64,000 nt of DNA from Isoetes taiwanensis (taxonomy: Eukaryota > Streptophyta > Lycopodiopsida > Isoetales > Isoetaceae): NCBI GenBank assembly GCA_021234155.1, contig JAJEKV010000017.1:5499901-5563900 (forward strand). Reading direction: 5' to 3'. The notes below the pieces were generated by a model, which ran no database searches, was not told the DNA's origin, and saw only the letters and a program-made list of their open reading frames with translations. Position 1 is the stretch's first letter. Each line of letters begins with the position of its first letter. A program made the position numbers and the translations under genes. Of the stretch, positions 44,795-57,900 are shown piece after piece.

Positions 44795-45830
44795 AAATTA
44801 GTTATTGTGCTTAAGAAAATACATTGAATAATAACTTCAAAAAACAATAATGTGCATCAGCAACAAGTGGCGGAGGATCCGATACAGCTGGACCCTCTTC
44901 ATAATTGTCCTATGTTGCGTCCCACCATGTTGTACTACCGCCAAGATCTTATATACATGCCCCCAAATGCGTTGGTCACCATGTTCCAAAAAACAATGAT
45001 ATAAACATGTTATTTTGTCACAAACTCTTATTCATTCCATTCCTTCATTCATCACGTTACATTATTAATGAATTGAACTTTGTCATGCCTTCGTCCCCAT
45101 TCAACAAGAGGAGACGACCTCGAGGGTTATTTTGCATAACCCCCTTGAAGGGGAGGTTGGCCTCCTCTTTCTGCAACCAAGCATTGCTTATTGGATCGTA
45201 CTCTCGATCTCCTTATATTGTATCTAAATTAATGGTTTGTCACTAGATCAAATGCATTTGGGACCTAAGATATACAATTAACAATGAAATATAGTTTGTG
45301 CAAAACATCAATTTACTTGTTCAAAAATTAGTTATTGTGCCCAAGAAAATAATTTGTATTTCGTGCAAAAAAACGAATTTCATTTGTTCACAAATTGGCT
45401 ATTGTGCCCAAGAAAATATATGGATAACTTCAAACAACAATAATGTTAAGCATCGACAACAACGAATGGAGGATCACACACAGTTCGACCCTTTCAATAA
45501 TTGTCCTATGTTGCATCCCACCATGTTGTACTACCACTAAGATGTTATATACATGTCCCAAATGCATTAGCAGCCCTATTTCAGAAAATAATGATACGTT
45601 GTCACAAACTCTTAGCATTTTCTCACATTCATTCCTTCCTTCGTCTATCAAATTACATTATTAATGAATAGAATTTAACGAGCATTGCTTATTGGGTCGT
45701 GCTCTCAATCCAAAAAAAAAAACTTTATAAAAAACTCTTTTCTATTCTATTCGTATGTTGCATGTTATCATGCATTCAAAACTTATTGTATCGAAGCCAC
45801 TAGACCAAATGCATTTGTAATATACCAGTT
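44795..45830 (+). repeat. Diverged tandem duplication of about 500 bp
   Basis: Copies at about 44795-45290 and 45323-45830 share blocks in order: TTAGTTATTGTGC..AAGAAAAT, CCTATGTTGC(G/A)TCCCACC, ACATTATTAATGAAT, GCATTGCTTATTGG and CTAGA(T/C)CAAATGCATTTG. The first copy has an extra block at 45100-45175 with short inverted repeats. No coding. Confidence 0.75.
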
Positions 45831-46330
45831 AAATAATTGGTCCCATGGCCCGCTGTAGGGTCCTTGTGGATGTAGAAATATGTATGTATCTATCTATCTA
45901 TAAGTCCCATCCCATCAATAAATATGACATTGGCATGTTGGTGAAAGAGCAAGCAAGCAAATTTTGTTTCATATCACTAATATATACAAGAAATTGGCCG
46001 CCGCTTGTGTATAAGATACTTGGTGCAAAAGTTATCGAGTATTTTTCCACATACATGCATCCAAATAGATGCCTACAATGAGCACATATCCTATAGCATG
46101 ATCAAGATCTACGTCAACAAATCGATCAAAATACCACATTTGTAGGTGTATATTAACATAGGTTCTGGAGATAGCAAGGAGATGTCTGATCCGTAGTTGA
46201 GAAGACAACCCCATTCAATAGTTCGTTTTATCATGGTTTTAAAGTTGGGAATCATGAGTCTTTCTTTAGATTCATGTGGTCATGCCAAAAAACATTCGGT
46301 GCATTTATTGGCTCCCGATTTGGACTTGGA
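45831..46330. other. Intergenic, no gene seen
   Basis: It holds a short TATCTATCTATC tract at 45888 and nothing else I can support. Confidence 0.4.
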
Positions 46331-47190
46331 TTCCAAGGGGGTATTAGGCTCGTGGAATAGGGGGTATTAGACTTGTGGTTTCGGCGTGCACACTTATTCC
46401 ACAAGTCGAATACTCCCAATTTTGGGTTGATATTAGGCAAGTCAAATACCTCCCATTTCTCCTTCGCCAGACCTCCTGTCCCTAAAAAGGGGGTATTAGA
46501 CTCATCTAAACTCACACCTGCATTAGACAAGTGGAATACCCAGGGGCTCTTCACAATTACGCGCCTGTTTCCAGGCTACACTCCACCCAATAGAAGCAGA
46601 TTTAAGGCCCACGAGAAACACTGTTTTGGGGGTAGAGACTTTTAACGAGTATTCTTGACCCACGCGGCAAAAGGACTAACTGCCCATCAAAATTAACACC
46701 AATCCCTTCTTCAGGAGTCTAGATCTAGAACAAAACAGAGCAAAATCGAACAGCCAACTTCTGAATTTGCCCCCAAGAACCGTGCAAATGGCCAAATGGG
46801 ATAGAAGAATGTTGCTCGAAGGCAAGCAAACGATGCTCTAACACAAGGGGCAGAGCCAAAAGAAATGGGGCAATATATAATGGCCAGGCAAGAGAAGTGG
46901 CAGAAAGCAGGCTTAAAGAGCAATGCAAGAGTGGTAAATTCTTTGGGGCGGAGGGGAACAGGTCAGATCCGTCCCGCTTGCGTTCAAGATGGCGGGAAGG
47001 GAAGCTTTTGCTTGTAGCCTGGCGGTGGAGAGAGCACCACCGGTTTTGAGTATTAAACCAGTGTATTGACCTGCATGTGGCGGGCCGAATACCCACTTGC
47101 CGGATTTCTTTATCAGATCAGATGCAGTTTCAGATCAAAACAGGGGCTTATTCGACCTGCAGATCAAAACAGGGGCGTATTCGGTGTAGG
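46331..47190. repeat. Scattered GGGGTATTAGACTTGTGG motif in both orientations
   Basis: Variants of a 15-20 bp motif occur at about 46337, 46361 and 46486 (direct), at 46394 (inverted), at 46430 and 46524 (partial), and weakly at 47086, 47144 and 47170. The arrangement is not tandem. No gene supported. Confidence 0.55.
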
Positions 47191-48250
47191 GTCTTCTGGA
47201 ATCCAAGTCCAATTCTGGAGCCAATATTTCCTTCGAAAAACATTGCTTCCACCACAACACCACATTGTGCAAATTTTTGTAGCACAAAGTTTGGATGGAA
47301 GGAAGGTCGTTTTTCCACGATGCTGCAAAAAATCCCCCGAAAATATTATGCGATCGAGAGGGCTGCGTTTTGCAGTTTTGACTGGAATTCTAAGCTAAGA
47401 AACAAAGAAATAGCTACATGACCATACAATTTAAAAGATTTCTAAGTATGTCGTTACAGTCTTACAAATGACACACATTTTTTGTAATGAGTCTTACAAA
47501 CTCTCAATTTCTGTAAATGAGTCTTACAAATGACTTAATATTTACAAATAGACAACCATCCTAGATGAACGATTTGTTGTAAATAGTATGATGGAAACTA
47601 TGATACTGTGCATATTGGCTCTTATTATAGATGCTTATTGGTGGATAGTCGGGGATGTAAATAGAAAGAGAAAATTGGATAATTAGTTTTCTAAAGGAAG
47701 TGCACATACAGGTACTATTTCTGCAAATGCAAACAGAGAATTACAAACAAATAATTAGGCACATAATAGGGCAACCACAACCACTTAGATTCGTTGTTTG
47801 CATCCACTAAATCAAATATAATCTCTAACACAATCCAGGCCCTGCATGCAGGATCCTTGAGAGCACACGTTACTCCCAACAAAATCAAAATCGCCTACTT
47901 ATCATTCACCCCTCTAGCTCCATAGGCAATTCAATTAAAAAAATAACAGATAGCCTTAGGACGCGGCACTAGACCAAAGAGTTACAAAGATCAGAATCAC
48001 ATATCACTAGCATTGTCATCAGCGTATTGAGTTCCAATAATCAAAGTTGTCATGTTCTGCTTTTTCTACGATCATTTTGGGTGTCAAACATCACATATCC
48101 AATGAATAACATTTTCAATGAATAACAGAAGCCCACCATAAATCTGCATGTCCAACAAGTTAGGAATGATAAAACTAATATCAGAAAACTTCATCTAGGA
48201 AATGCGTATGCAGAGAACCACCACCCAAGATTGGGAACAAATTGCAGCAA
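47191..48250. other. Intergenic, no gene seen
   Basis: AT-rich, with TGAGTCTTACAAA repeated near 47490-47535. No supported gene. Confidence 0.4.
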
Positions 48251-48358
<108 letters not shown>

Positions 48359-48658
48359 ACATCACCCAAGGAAAAGAATTCTCTACGTTTGGTAAATACA
48401 GATGCTGCAAAGAAGTGGGCAAAATTTGCAACTGAGCCTAAACAGGCTATCATATCAAAACGATGGTGCAAATATAACCATAGGCTGTTAGAACTAATTT
48501 ATTACCCCATAAAATACAGACATCAAAATCAATATGTAGCATAATAACATGGGGTTTTCTTTGTGTTTTTGTACGCTTTTCACTAAGGTTTTCCTATGAT
48601 TTCATGATTTATTCAAATGGATGTACTAATGCGTACATCTAGAGTGCATCATTTCTGA

Positions 48659-48858
48659 GCCATTGATTTTAGCCTTTTTTTTTTCAATGGTCAACAACCA
48701 ATGGCTCACAACAAAATCCCTTTTTTTGTGCGTGTGGTGCATAATGGGCACACGAAGGGCCATTGATTTTAGCCTTTTTTTTCAATGGTCAACAACCAAT
48801 GGCTCACAACAAAAGCCCTCTTTTTGTGTGTGTGGTGCATAATGGGCACATGAAGGGC
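48659..48858 (+). repeat. 100-bp tandem duplication
   Basis: Two direct copies start at GCCATTGATTTTAGCC (48659 and 48759) and end in AATGGGCACA(C/T)GAAGGGC. They are very similar. No gene. Confidence 0.9.
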
Positions 48859-50380
48859 TTGAAGGGCGCATGTAGTGCAGTTTCCCCGCCGGCAACACAT
48901 TTCTTATCATAACTTTTGATCCAGAGCTCTGTTTGAGATGATTTTTATTGCATTGGAAAGTTCTCTCCGATATCTTTTTGATAGTGTATGATATGGATAT
49001 GTTTGGTTAAGTTATTTATGCTAAAACATCAATTTTTCGGCCGGGTTTGGTAGGCTTTCACATCCTACCAGCTGATTAATACAGGATTGTGCTATTGGAT
49101 ATTGTTTTATGGCTCATTCCGAATGAAGCTTGCAAAAAATTACCATGCATTTTTAGATTTTGAGGTAGTTATTAAGCAAATTCCAAGGCTTATAGATCCT
49201 TGTGCTAACAAGCAGAAAAGTTTCCCACTTTGGTTTCTCACCACAAGAATTCATGGAGGCCAAAGGCTGCTGTTAAATTCCAGTTGAAAAATGTTTGTGT
49301 ATGGGTGTTGCAAACTTTATGACTTTCAGAATAATGGCATCAATCTGCTCGATCTTTATGGTAACCTTTACTTATGTTCTATTTGTTTTATTGTGATCAA
49401 ATTCAAAAGCTACAGGTGATGAAAGCCTCAAATGAATTCTAGTTTTTTTCTGGTTTGAATTCTAAAATTTTTGTAACACCGGGGGGGGATGTCCCTAAGG
49501 CCCCGAAGGGGCCAAAAAAGTTTTTTTGCAACACAAACCATTAACATCCAACATATAAAAATTAAATCCCCCAACACATAATAACCAACACATAACAACC
49601 ATTGACATTAACAACCAACACATAGCTACCATTGACATTAATTAACACAACCATTGGGTCCAACACATTTAAATTAAAATCCCCCTTAAACCCCCTTTGG
49701 TTTGGGTGCATATTCACACGGGAGGTGACGTAGGGCAGCGAGAGCCCTCATAATTGTATTTTGCACGTATGAAATCAACACCATATAGTATTCCGCTTAA
49801 AATCTTATAGTATTTTGCGAATCTTGTTATACAGTATAGCAAATTTTGTACTTGCATACCCCACAAACGAGGAACTTTATGTACGGTGTAGATTAAGGAA
49901 TAAGGGGTGAATATGCCTATCCAACAGCTCTCGTTGCCCGGAGTCACCCCTTATATCAAACCACCTAATGAAGCATCTTGGCAAAATGCTGCCAATATGA
50001 GAACATTCAATTTAGTAATCTGCAAAAGGGTAAGAAGCAACAATCAAGTATACCTAAAAGAAATCTAACCATTTCCAGAAAAAAACCTAACAAAGTCTTC
50101 AAATCAGTTTCTTAAAGCAAGTGCACAAAATCTAAATAAATCAAGCATTATCTTCTATTTTAAAAAATCCCACAAACTAACCGTTTTTTAGATGATTCCG
50201 AGCATAAAAGAAATGATTGAAATTTCTCATGCCAGCAAAGTTCCAGTGCCATTAGCTTTGAAAAGGGCTGCGGCATAGTTCATGGCTGGGAAGGCAGACA
50301 GATTTATAGCCCATAAAAAATCGCAATGCTAGAGACTCGATCTTCGCTGGAGAAAAACTAATAAAGGAAGCAACTGCAAG
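48859..50380. other. Intergenic, no gene seen
   Basis: It holds a G-run at 49480, a short perfect palindrome GGCCCC-GAA-GGGGCC at 49499-49513, and repeated ACCATTGACATTAA phrases at 49600-49650. No supported gene. Confidence 0.4.
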
Positions 50381-50387
50381 TTTTGTT

Positions 50388-50647
50388 GCCTTTGTCAAAA
50401 GGCAGACGTATCTTTTTGCTTCATCTAGCCTTTAAGACTGGAACAAGAAGGAAAATTTGTCGCATATTTTGTTCAGCCAAACTCATGGGAGATGATGAGG
50501 GTAGATTATGTCTCGGTTCGTTTTATTGCCTCTGGCAAAATGCAGACATATCCATTTGCTTCATCTAGCCTTTAGAACTGCATCTGAGAGAAAAAAGAAT
50601 AAATTTGTGGCATATCTAGTTTAGCCAAATTCATGGGAGATGGTAGG
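50388..50647 (+). repeat. Diverged 140-bp tandem duplication
   Basis: The blocks TTTGCTTCATCTAGCCTTTA and ATGGGAGATG recur in order at 50388-50508 and 50528-50647. Confidence 0.7.
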
Positions 50648-50689
50648 TATCAAGATGAAGGTGGTGATGGCTATCCTGCTCGAGTATCA

Positions 50690-50930
50690 TCGATGCATTA
50701 AAAGAGGAAATGCTAGATTCTGCTGCAATAGAAATCGTAGCTAACTATTGTCATTTGTGAATATGCTGCACAAGAAAATAAGCGAGAGGTAAGTTTGCAT
50801 AACCTTGAAGCTGCATTCATCACTTAGATCTTTATGATACCATGAGTGTATGTTCAAGATTGTTTGGCGCGTTAAATTGCCAAACTTTTAATGAAGTACA
50901 AATAGTAGAAGCTCAGACACCAACTAGGTA
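50690..50930 (+). pseudogene. Exon-like fragments, unrecognised
   Basis: A stretch readable as DALKEEMLDSAAIEIVANYC is followed, after a one-base shift, by a piece ending at GAGAG|GTAAGT (50790). A second open piece (MSVCSRLFGALNC) ends at ACTAG|GTAAGT (50930). Donor-like ends and codon-like sequence suggest a decayed spliced gene on the plus strand. I cannot identify it. Confidence 0.25.
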
Positions 50931-52183
50931 AGTTATCTTCTATGAAACGCAAACTTGGCAAGATGCTTGAATGAGTTTAGGCTACAAAAAAATTTCAGGT
51001 TGCATGAGAATCCTCGATACTCATTCTGCCATATGAAGGCCATCATGTACTAATGCTTTGTTGCAGTATGTTCTTCCATGTTAGTTAATATGTTGCTTTG
51101 TTTGGCATTCAAAGGTTTTAATATTGTGTTGCAGGTCAGGCTCCACTGCCACAGTCTAGTGCTTTGAGGTGCATTTATCATTTATTATTTTGCATGTGCA
51201 TGTGCATGTACATGTATACACAAACTTGATTATCTTTATGCATTAATACATGATAGATTCTATTGGTAACATCGATAGACTTGCGGGCAATGGTTATTTA
51301 AACAACAATATTGTCTGCAGGTAAGGGATATGGACATTGTTTGCACTTATCCAAAGCAGATATCACATTATTCACACTCATGCCCTGAAGAATATAAATT
51401 GTTCTATTCTTCAGATTGAGCATTGTTATCACGAGTTCTCCCTCTTCGCAAACACAACCATTGAAATAATATTTTCTTGCAAAAATAGATAGATATCTCA
51501 ACATAATATCAACAGGAAATTCTCAACGTTCATGATGTATCTATGCGCCATATGATACTCGATTCACTCAGCTCTTTAGATCATCTATCCTTGACGATTT
51601 TGAGTGCACTATCTTTCAATGTAACATTATGCCATCACTATATGCCATCTGATTCTATACTCCATGAATTTTTGCTGTGGCTTAGAACTCCATTATTGTA
51701 GAATATTCCAATTGGATCTGGAGTAACTTGGAAGTTATTAGTTTACTCCTAGCACTTATTTATATTCGTATTCCTTCAATTATAAATACCCGAATTCAGA
51801 TGTGGTAATTGCCTGCTAACTTAACAAATTCAAGTATTTAGTGAAGATCAGCATTAGTAATGAGAAATACATGCGGAAGCAAGGAAGGGTAAAGCTTAAC
51901 CATTACTGGTTGTTGAAGCCACATTCAAATGCATGTTTTTGGTCGGACGGTTCTGTGGAAAAACTATTATTCACATGTATATTGTGCGGCCCATATTTAT
52001 TTATGACAAAGGAAATCTGGCATTGGATATGGCTTCTTGGATCCTGCATACAAATATGTCATAAGATGCATCAGACCAGAATGCAGAGCATATGTAGCCA
52101 CAATAGTGCACTTGCTTGGTTGATAGGATGGTTGATTACAAGACGTAAAGCAAGAGCAACAAGTTGAGCATAACTTCTTTGGC
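50931..52183. other. Intergenic, no gene seen
   Basis: It includes a GCATGTGCATGTGCATGT run at 51193. Open frames up to about 100 codons have no recognisable content. Confidence 0.35.
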
Positions 52184-52925
52184 CACAAACTTGCTAATTT
52201 TTCCTCTTATATTTATGTTTGCTTTGTCAAAAAGTAACACTCTGGTCAGATTCTGGCCGTGCATACGTGAAGCAAAATTCTCAGTAAAAATTTTCCATAA
52301 GATGGATCTCTTCTGGTAGACAGTTGCTTTTGCTCTGTGGTATCTTTGACACAGTAATCTGCAATGGACTAGCACGGTGGGTCATCCACCCGCTTAAGAG
52401 CACTTGTAGGCGGGGAAAACCGGGGGAGGATCTAGTGTGGTCGATTCTGGCCGTGCATACGTGACCAGATATTACATACAAACTTGCTAATTTTTCCTCT
52501 TATACTTATGTTTGCTTTGTCAAAAAGTAACACTCTGGTCAGATTCTGGCCGTGCATATGTGAAGCAAAATTCTCAGTAAAAATTTTTCCATAAGATGGA
52601 TCTCTTCTGGTAGACAGTTGCTTTTGCTCTGTGGTATCTTTGACCTGGTAATCTGCAATGGACTAGCACAGTGGCCGTCCACCCGCAAGAGCACTTGTAG
52701 ACAGGAAAACCAGGGGGAGGATCTAGTGTGGTCAGATTCTGGCCGTGCATACGTGAAGCAAAATTCTCAGTAAAAATTTTCCATAAGATGGATCTCTTCT
52801 GGTAGATAGTTGCTTTTGCTCTGTGGTATCTTTGACCTGGTAATCTGCAATGGACTAGCACAGTGGCCGTCCACCCGCAAGAGCACTTGTAGACAGGAAA
52901 ACCAGGGGGGAGGATCTAGTGTGGT
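52184..52925 (+). repeat. Threefold tandem repeat
   Basis: Copies start at about 52184, 52478 and (shortened) 52731. They share GATTCTGGCCGTGCATA, CCATAAGATGGATCTC, CAATGGACTAGCAC and GAGGATCTAGTGTGG. The first two are about 290 bp apart, the third 193 bp on. They create repeated minus-strand ORFs, which I do not take as genes. Confidence 0.85.
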
Positions 52926-53475
52926 GGACTATGTGGTGCCTGAGCAGGATATGCATGTCGTCAAGCACTTCCAGGTGGGAACAACTAATAAGGATGAAGA
53001 GATCGACTTAGACCACTTACCACTTTACTTAAAGTTGGCTTGGCAGGTCGTGCGAACCCCGGTGCAACAACTCCTCACATGCCTCAGCTGTGATTGGATT
53101 ATGAACCAAATATGCTCAGTTCTTTTGCCAAGATTATGCTCTGGCAATGACGATCTCCTCTTCAACAAATAGGCGCTCTTCTCTTCTGAATCAGCTTTTT
53201 AGTAATTAGGGTTGTCTATTGACTCTTCTTTCTTGCAGCAGAAGTCTTATACTTATTTTCAGGTAGCAGGTGCTACAACAGCAGCTGGGTTAAGCTTCAT
53301 GTTCGTGTGTTTCAAAACCGACTGGAGCATGGGTGTTGCCTTATTGCTTTCTGGATGTTGCATTATCAGTTTGCACAGTTCCAAGATGTCTCCCTTTGGT
53401 GCAGGCGAAATGGAATTTAGAGTAGAAGTTGTAAGTATTAATTTAAATGGTTCCTATCATTTATTTACATAGAAA
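52926..53475 (+). other. Open, exon-like stretches without known family
   Basis: From 52926 an open frame runs to 53172 (containing VVPEQDMHVVKHFQV and LPLYLKLAWQVV). Another spans 53212-53472 with a hydrophobic part (AAGLSFMFVCF, GVALLLSGCCII). They could be exons of an unknown gene or remnants. Splice sites are not decisive. Confidence 0.25.
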
Positions 53476-54690
53476 AAACTAGGTTCTGTAATGCTTTTTT
53501 TTTTTTTTTGGCCTCAGGTGTAGGATACTTGGTTTTTGGCTTTCTTCGAACAACAACAAACGAATTTTGAATGTCGAGGTTAACTACTTTTATAATGCAT
53601 ATTTTAGTAACATACTGTACGCTCAATTTATTAAATATATCTATATATCTATTGCATCCTCTTTCTGCAGTTACTGCATTTTAGATTGAAGTTCATCATG
53701 ATGATATAGTCGCGTCAGCTGCTACCAAGATGGCATGCCTATTGAAGGGTCTGCATCTTTTAGATTCACATTCTTCACATTGCTTTGTAAAGTAGATTCT
53801 CTGGATACTTCTTAGACAACAGAAGCACAAAGGTGCTGCTTGAATTTCGTTTGCATTCTCCAGAAAGCTTACAATGTCATCTGCTTGAATTGGCCATTGC
53901 AAGAGCACCTCTTCTCAACATCCACATTTTATTTGTTCCGTGTCCTTTGGCTCCTTCCAGAATTTCTCTGTCTTCTCTTAGACAGCAAAAGAACAGATGG
54001 ACAAAGCTAGACCAACCATAGTTTTATCTTTTTAGGTTATCGGCTTGATGGAGTTTATGCATACCGTGGCAAATGCAGACTTTTGTTTTTCTCTCCCAAA
54101 ATCTTACACAGATGTAAATGTAGCTCCACTGTGTGCAAGTCTCATAAGCTACATACATATCATTAAGGAAAATATAGTTTGCTTTGGGACAGATGGAATT
54201 GAAAATTGCATGGTTTTGGCGTTGTAGCACATATAATAGCACATGTGATTCTAGATATATGTTCATTAATCATGCAAATTCGGCATACTATTGCCTGAAC
54301 TGGTTCATGCAGTTTAACTGAGTTCGGAGCAGCTTCTTGAATGCGCTTTAGAGCTGATATCTATTTTATACCATAATGATAGGAAAGCGATAGGGCTTTT
54401 TTTAGTGAACTTATTATGTTATACTGCGTTATATTGTGATTGTGTTGTTATATTGTTAGAGATAATGGTTAAATCGAGGTTCGAATCCTCAAAGCTCCAT
54501 GTTTCCAGTAAAAATATTGTTGTCTCAAACATTAATGATCCTTTTTATTGATTTTTGAATTTTAAAAAATGTCATGTTGCCACATAGGCAGCAGGATATA
54601 CCCAAAATGACAGATAAAAGAAAATGGATGTCTATTTCTTCGGAGTTATCTCTACCAGAGCTGATGAGGGGCAGGAAAGCAATTGACCCT
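53476..54690. other. Mixed sequence, no gene; weak tRNA-like 3' half
   Basis: A T-run lies at about 53495. At 54475-54500 GAGGTTCGAATCCTC forms a T-arm-like hairpin, followed by AAAGCTCC, and an upstream GGGCTTT could pair with it. This may be a decayed tRNA-related SINE. No other feature seen. Confidence 0.3.
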
Positions 54691-54694
54691 TGGA

Positions 54695-54860
54695 GCTGGT
54701 GACGAGACCGGAAAATAATAGACGTTTGAGATGCAGGAGAAGCAATGTTTAGTTGAATGGATAAAAGGGCAAACTGAGTTGGCGACGAGACATGAAAATA
54801 ATAGACTTTTGAGATGCAGGAGAAGCAATGTTTAGTTGAATGGATAAAAGGGCAAACTGT
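54695..54860 (+). repeat. 83-bp tandem duplication
   Basis: GACGAGAC..GAAAATAATAGAC to AAAGGGCAAACTG occurs twice in direct order and nearly identical. Confidence 0.85.
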
Positions 54861-54919
54861 CTGGTGTTTATTTGACGGATTATGTTGTGTGTTGGTGGTT
54901 TTGTTTAAGGTAAATTGTG

Positions 54920-54950
54920 GTGTCCCAGCAACGTTGGGCACCGTTACTAG
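54920..54950 (+). mobile_element. 3' end of Helitron H7 (5' end not found)
   Basis: Hairpin CCCAGC-AAC-GTTGGG, then CACCGTTACTAG|T, matches the 3' end of the family. No TCTTATATTATAA-type start was found upstream in this window, so the 5' limit is unknown or decayed. Confidence 0.65.
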
Positions 54951-54967
54951 TCATCATCATAATAACA

Positions 54968-57900
54968 CTAGTAATGGTGCCCAGCGTTGCTGGGCATATG
55001 TTGGGAGCCTGTAAGTTTTTGGTCGCAAAAGAAAAGCTTGCGGGAATAATCCAACTATTTAATTTTTTATTATAGCGGAAACTTTTCAAAGGTATAACAA
55101 TGTCTATAAGACATCTTCATGTTAGATAGTGTTGCATCGGTATCTATCTGAGAGCTTTGAGTAGAACAGGATGATGCTTGTTCATAGCAATTGTTAGGTC
55201 TCCACATTGCCACATGCTAAAAGTGGCACATATCATACCACAATGGCTCTGCGTCTCACCGGGTAGTGGGATTGAGAGATGCTTCAAGTACTGGCCCAAG
55301 GTTGGGCCCAACAGAACCTAAAAGCACTACAATACAAATTGTTAATAAATCATCTTAAAATATCAACCTCATACGTTGTACTTGGTTTTCTTACTATTTT
55401 CGATGGAGGCCATTTGATAGCAAATTTGAAGGAACAGATTCTACCTATGTCTTCTTTTCAAGGAATTCGTTATAATATTTGGGTGAGGGGCATTGGATGG
55501 CAAATACCAGATTCCACCCATGTCTACAAACATTAATAACCAAATATTAAAGGCCACTATAAATGCCTCTTAAATCTCTTGCACACTTATGCTCCCTTGT
55601 AAACTCTATGCACATTACTTGTAGTTACATTCTTTTTCCAAGTAAAATGAAAATTTGGCCGGAGTCTATATGTCTTTAGAATTCAATTTTTTGAATGCGT
55701 ATCACCTTATTTGTAAGTAGTTTGTCATCAAAAGAAAAATGCACTGACTACAAAATGAGTTCGGTAAAATTATTTCTGCGCACAATTCAACTTTCTCTAT
55801 GAGCAACAGAACTTAAGCTTGTGCTTTAGCAGAGTGCTTTTCTTTTGCCTTGTGAATCTTCAATACCTTTTCCACAATTTTTTGTTCTTCAACCAAGAAC
55901 GCTCTAATGATACTGCAAAAGCATGCAGCAGAAGCAAGCAAGTCTAATTTCAAAAAAGCAAAGTCCCCACTTGAAGTTTATTGGGTCAGAACTTGTCAGC
56001 ATTTCAGGCTCTCAAGGGTGTTCTTCATCTCGGGCAACTCCAAATAACCATTCCTGTGTTCTGGGCTCATCTTCCCTGCCATCACTTCCTTATAATGGTC
56101 TTCATTCATGATCTACACCATTAAGAACATTGTTTGTGGAGGTATGCACAGCATAATCGAATGATCCATGTTGTGTAGGTATTGCCTGATACAAATGTAT
56201 GTAATAATGCAAACTCCTTGCATTGTCAAATTTTCAATGCCACCACTGTGATTATCATCATCCTCTTGTCTGCTTCAGCAGATGAGAAAGGCACTAACGG
56301 TGGAGAATCATCCTTGCCTGAAGCAACCGACACTAATGCTAGAGAATCATCCTTGGCTAAAGTAATTGAACTTGGTTCAAAAGCATCAACATCAAATCGG
56401 GGATGTTCTGTTGACCCATTTAGGCTCCAGATAGAGCTAAGAATCTTGTTCATTTTTTCTTTGTTCTTCCAATATCTTTTTGCAAATATTTTCCTTGAGC
56501 CTCAATACTTGTAAATGCCTTTGAACACGGCAAATTGTTTTCACAAACCAATCAGCAATCCCTTGAGGAATAAATTTTCAAATTGTTTTTTATAGCTTCT
56601 TGAAGCTGCGCTCATGAAGTCGCCGAACTTCAATGCAAGCTGCAATGCTTCTATTATTTGTGTCCCTACGGAACATGCATAAGCGACTTAATCTTGATGT
56701 ACTTATTAAAACCCTTCACCAAAACTATGTCATTTACGTACCTTACTCTAAACTAAAAAGCATTTTCTACATTTATTAAAAAGAAATTAGGAATGTAACT
56801 TTACGGTGCATTATCAAAAGGCACGCCTTTGGGTTGCTTAAGGTTTCATACAAAACATATGTCCAACATAATTATCCAATGAACAACAAATGAATAAGGA
56901 ACGGCCATGATGTCGCCAATCCTTAATTACCATTGAGAGTCGTTGGGAAATATTTTGTTAGAAGATGTTTCTGCAAATAGAACATAATAAATCATTATAC
57001 AAAATGGGAAGTAAAATTGGCCAGAAATACAAAGATCATTTCTTGCAAATGACTCTTTATATGGTAAATACTAAGAGCCGACATCTCCATCATACTCAAA
57101 ACTCCTTTTGGAGTTGCTCCTGCATTATATACCAAATATCTGATAGCAGAAGAGTGATGCATATAATCATTAGCCTCGGCTTCATTGCATCTGCACTTTA
57201 TTTATAACAAATCCCAAGTCACTTCATATTTTGTTTACAACAGTCCCAAGTCACTTCATGCTCACATACTCTAACCTTTATATCTATTTAAGAATTAAAA
57301 AAACTCCTTCAATTTGTATTTTTACACACCAGGTTTGGATCCAGAGTCCTTATAATATCATGCATACCGGTTGCTTAGATAGATTAAATATGACGACCAC
57401 GAAGAACACGACAAGCGGTTGGAAAGGAAGGATAAGTAAAGAATGAGACAACTTGATTCTCTTCAAGCATAGAATGCAATTTGATTCAGCTATTCGAAAG
57501 CTTGCAATTATATGAATTTGAGTTTGATACTTTTTTATGAACCACCAAGTTAAGCAACCTGAATTTACAAAGCTCATGAAGTTCAAGTGTCCAACGCACC
57601 TTTGCTTTGAGGCAGCTATACTTCGGTGATGCACGGCCAAAAGAGCTTGCCTTCTCCTAGACTGCGAGAGCTTGTACATGCGAGATAGCATGATAATAAA
57701 AGTTGCGCATTTGGCTTCACATGTTTTGAAAATAATATATTGCCATCTCTAAGCGGCAATAATACCCAATCATAGCATTCCATGTTATGATTGAAGAAAG
57801 GATCATACCACGGAGATCGTTTCCGCCGGACGAGAATTTACGCAAGCGATGGAACACCCAATTAACCCACGTCGCCCTTTAAAGTGCGGCTCCAAATGAT

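Noticed and set aside
44449..45900. TCTATCTATCTAT tracts as 5' ends of Helitron H7
   Set aside because: They do not share the 5' domain of the family and no supporting empty site was found.
54475..54515. tRNA gene with a good GGTTCGAATCC box B
   Set aside because: The anticodon arm and D arm cannot be drawn, so it is at most a SINE remnant.
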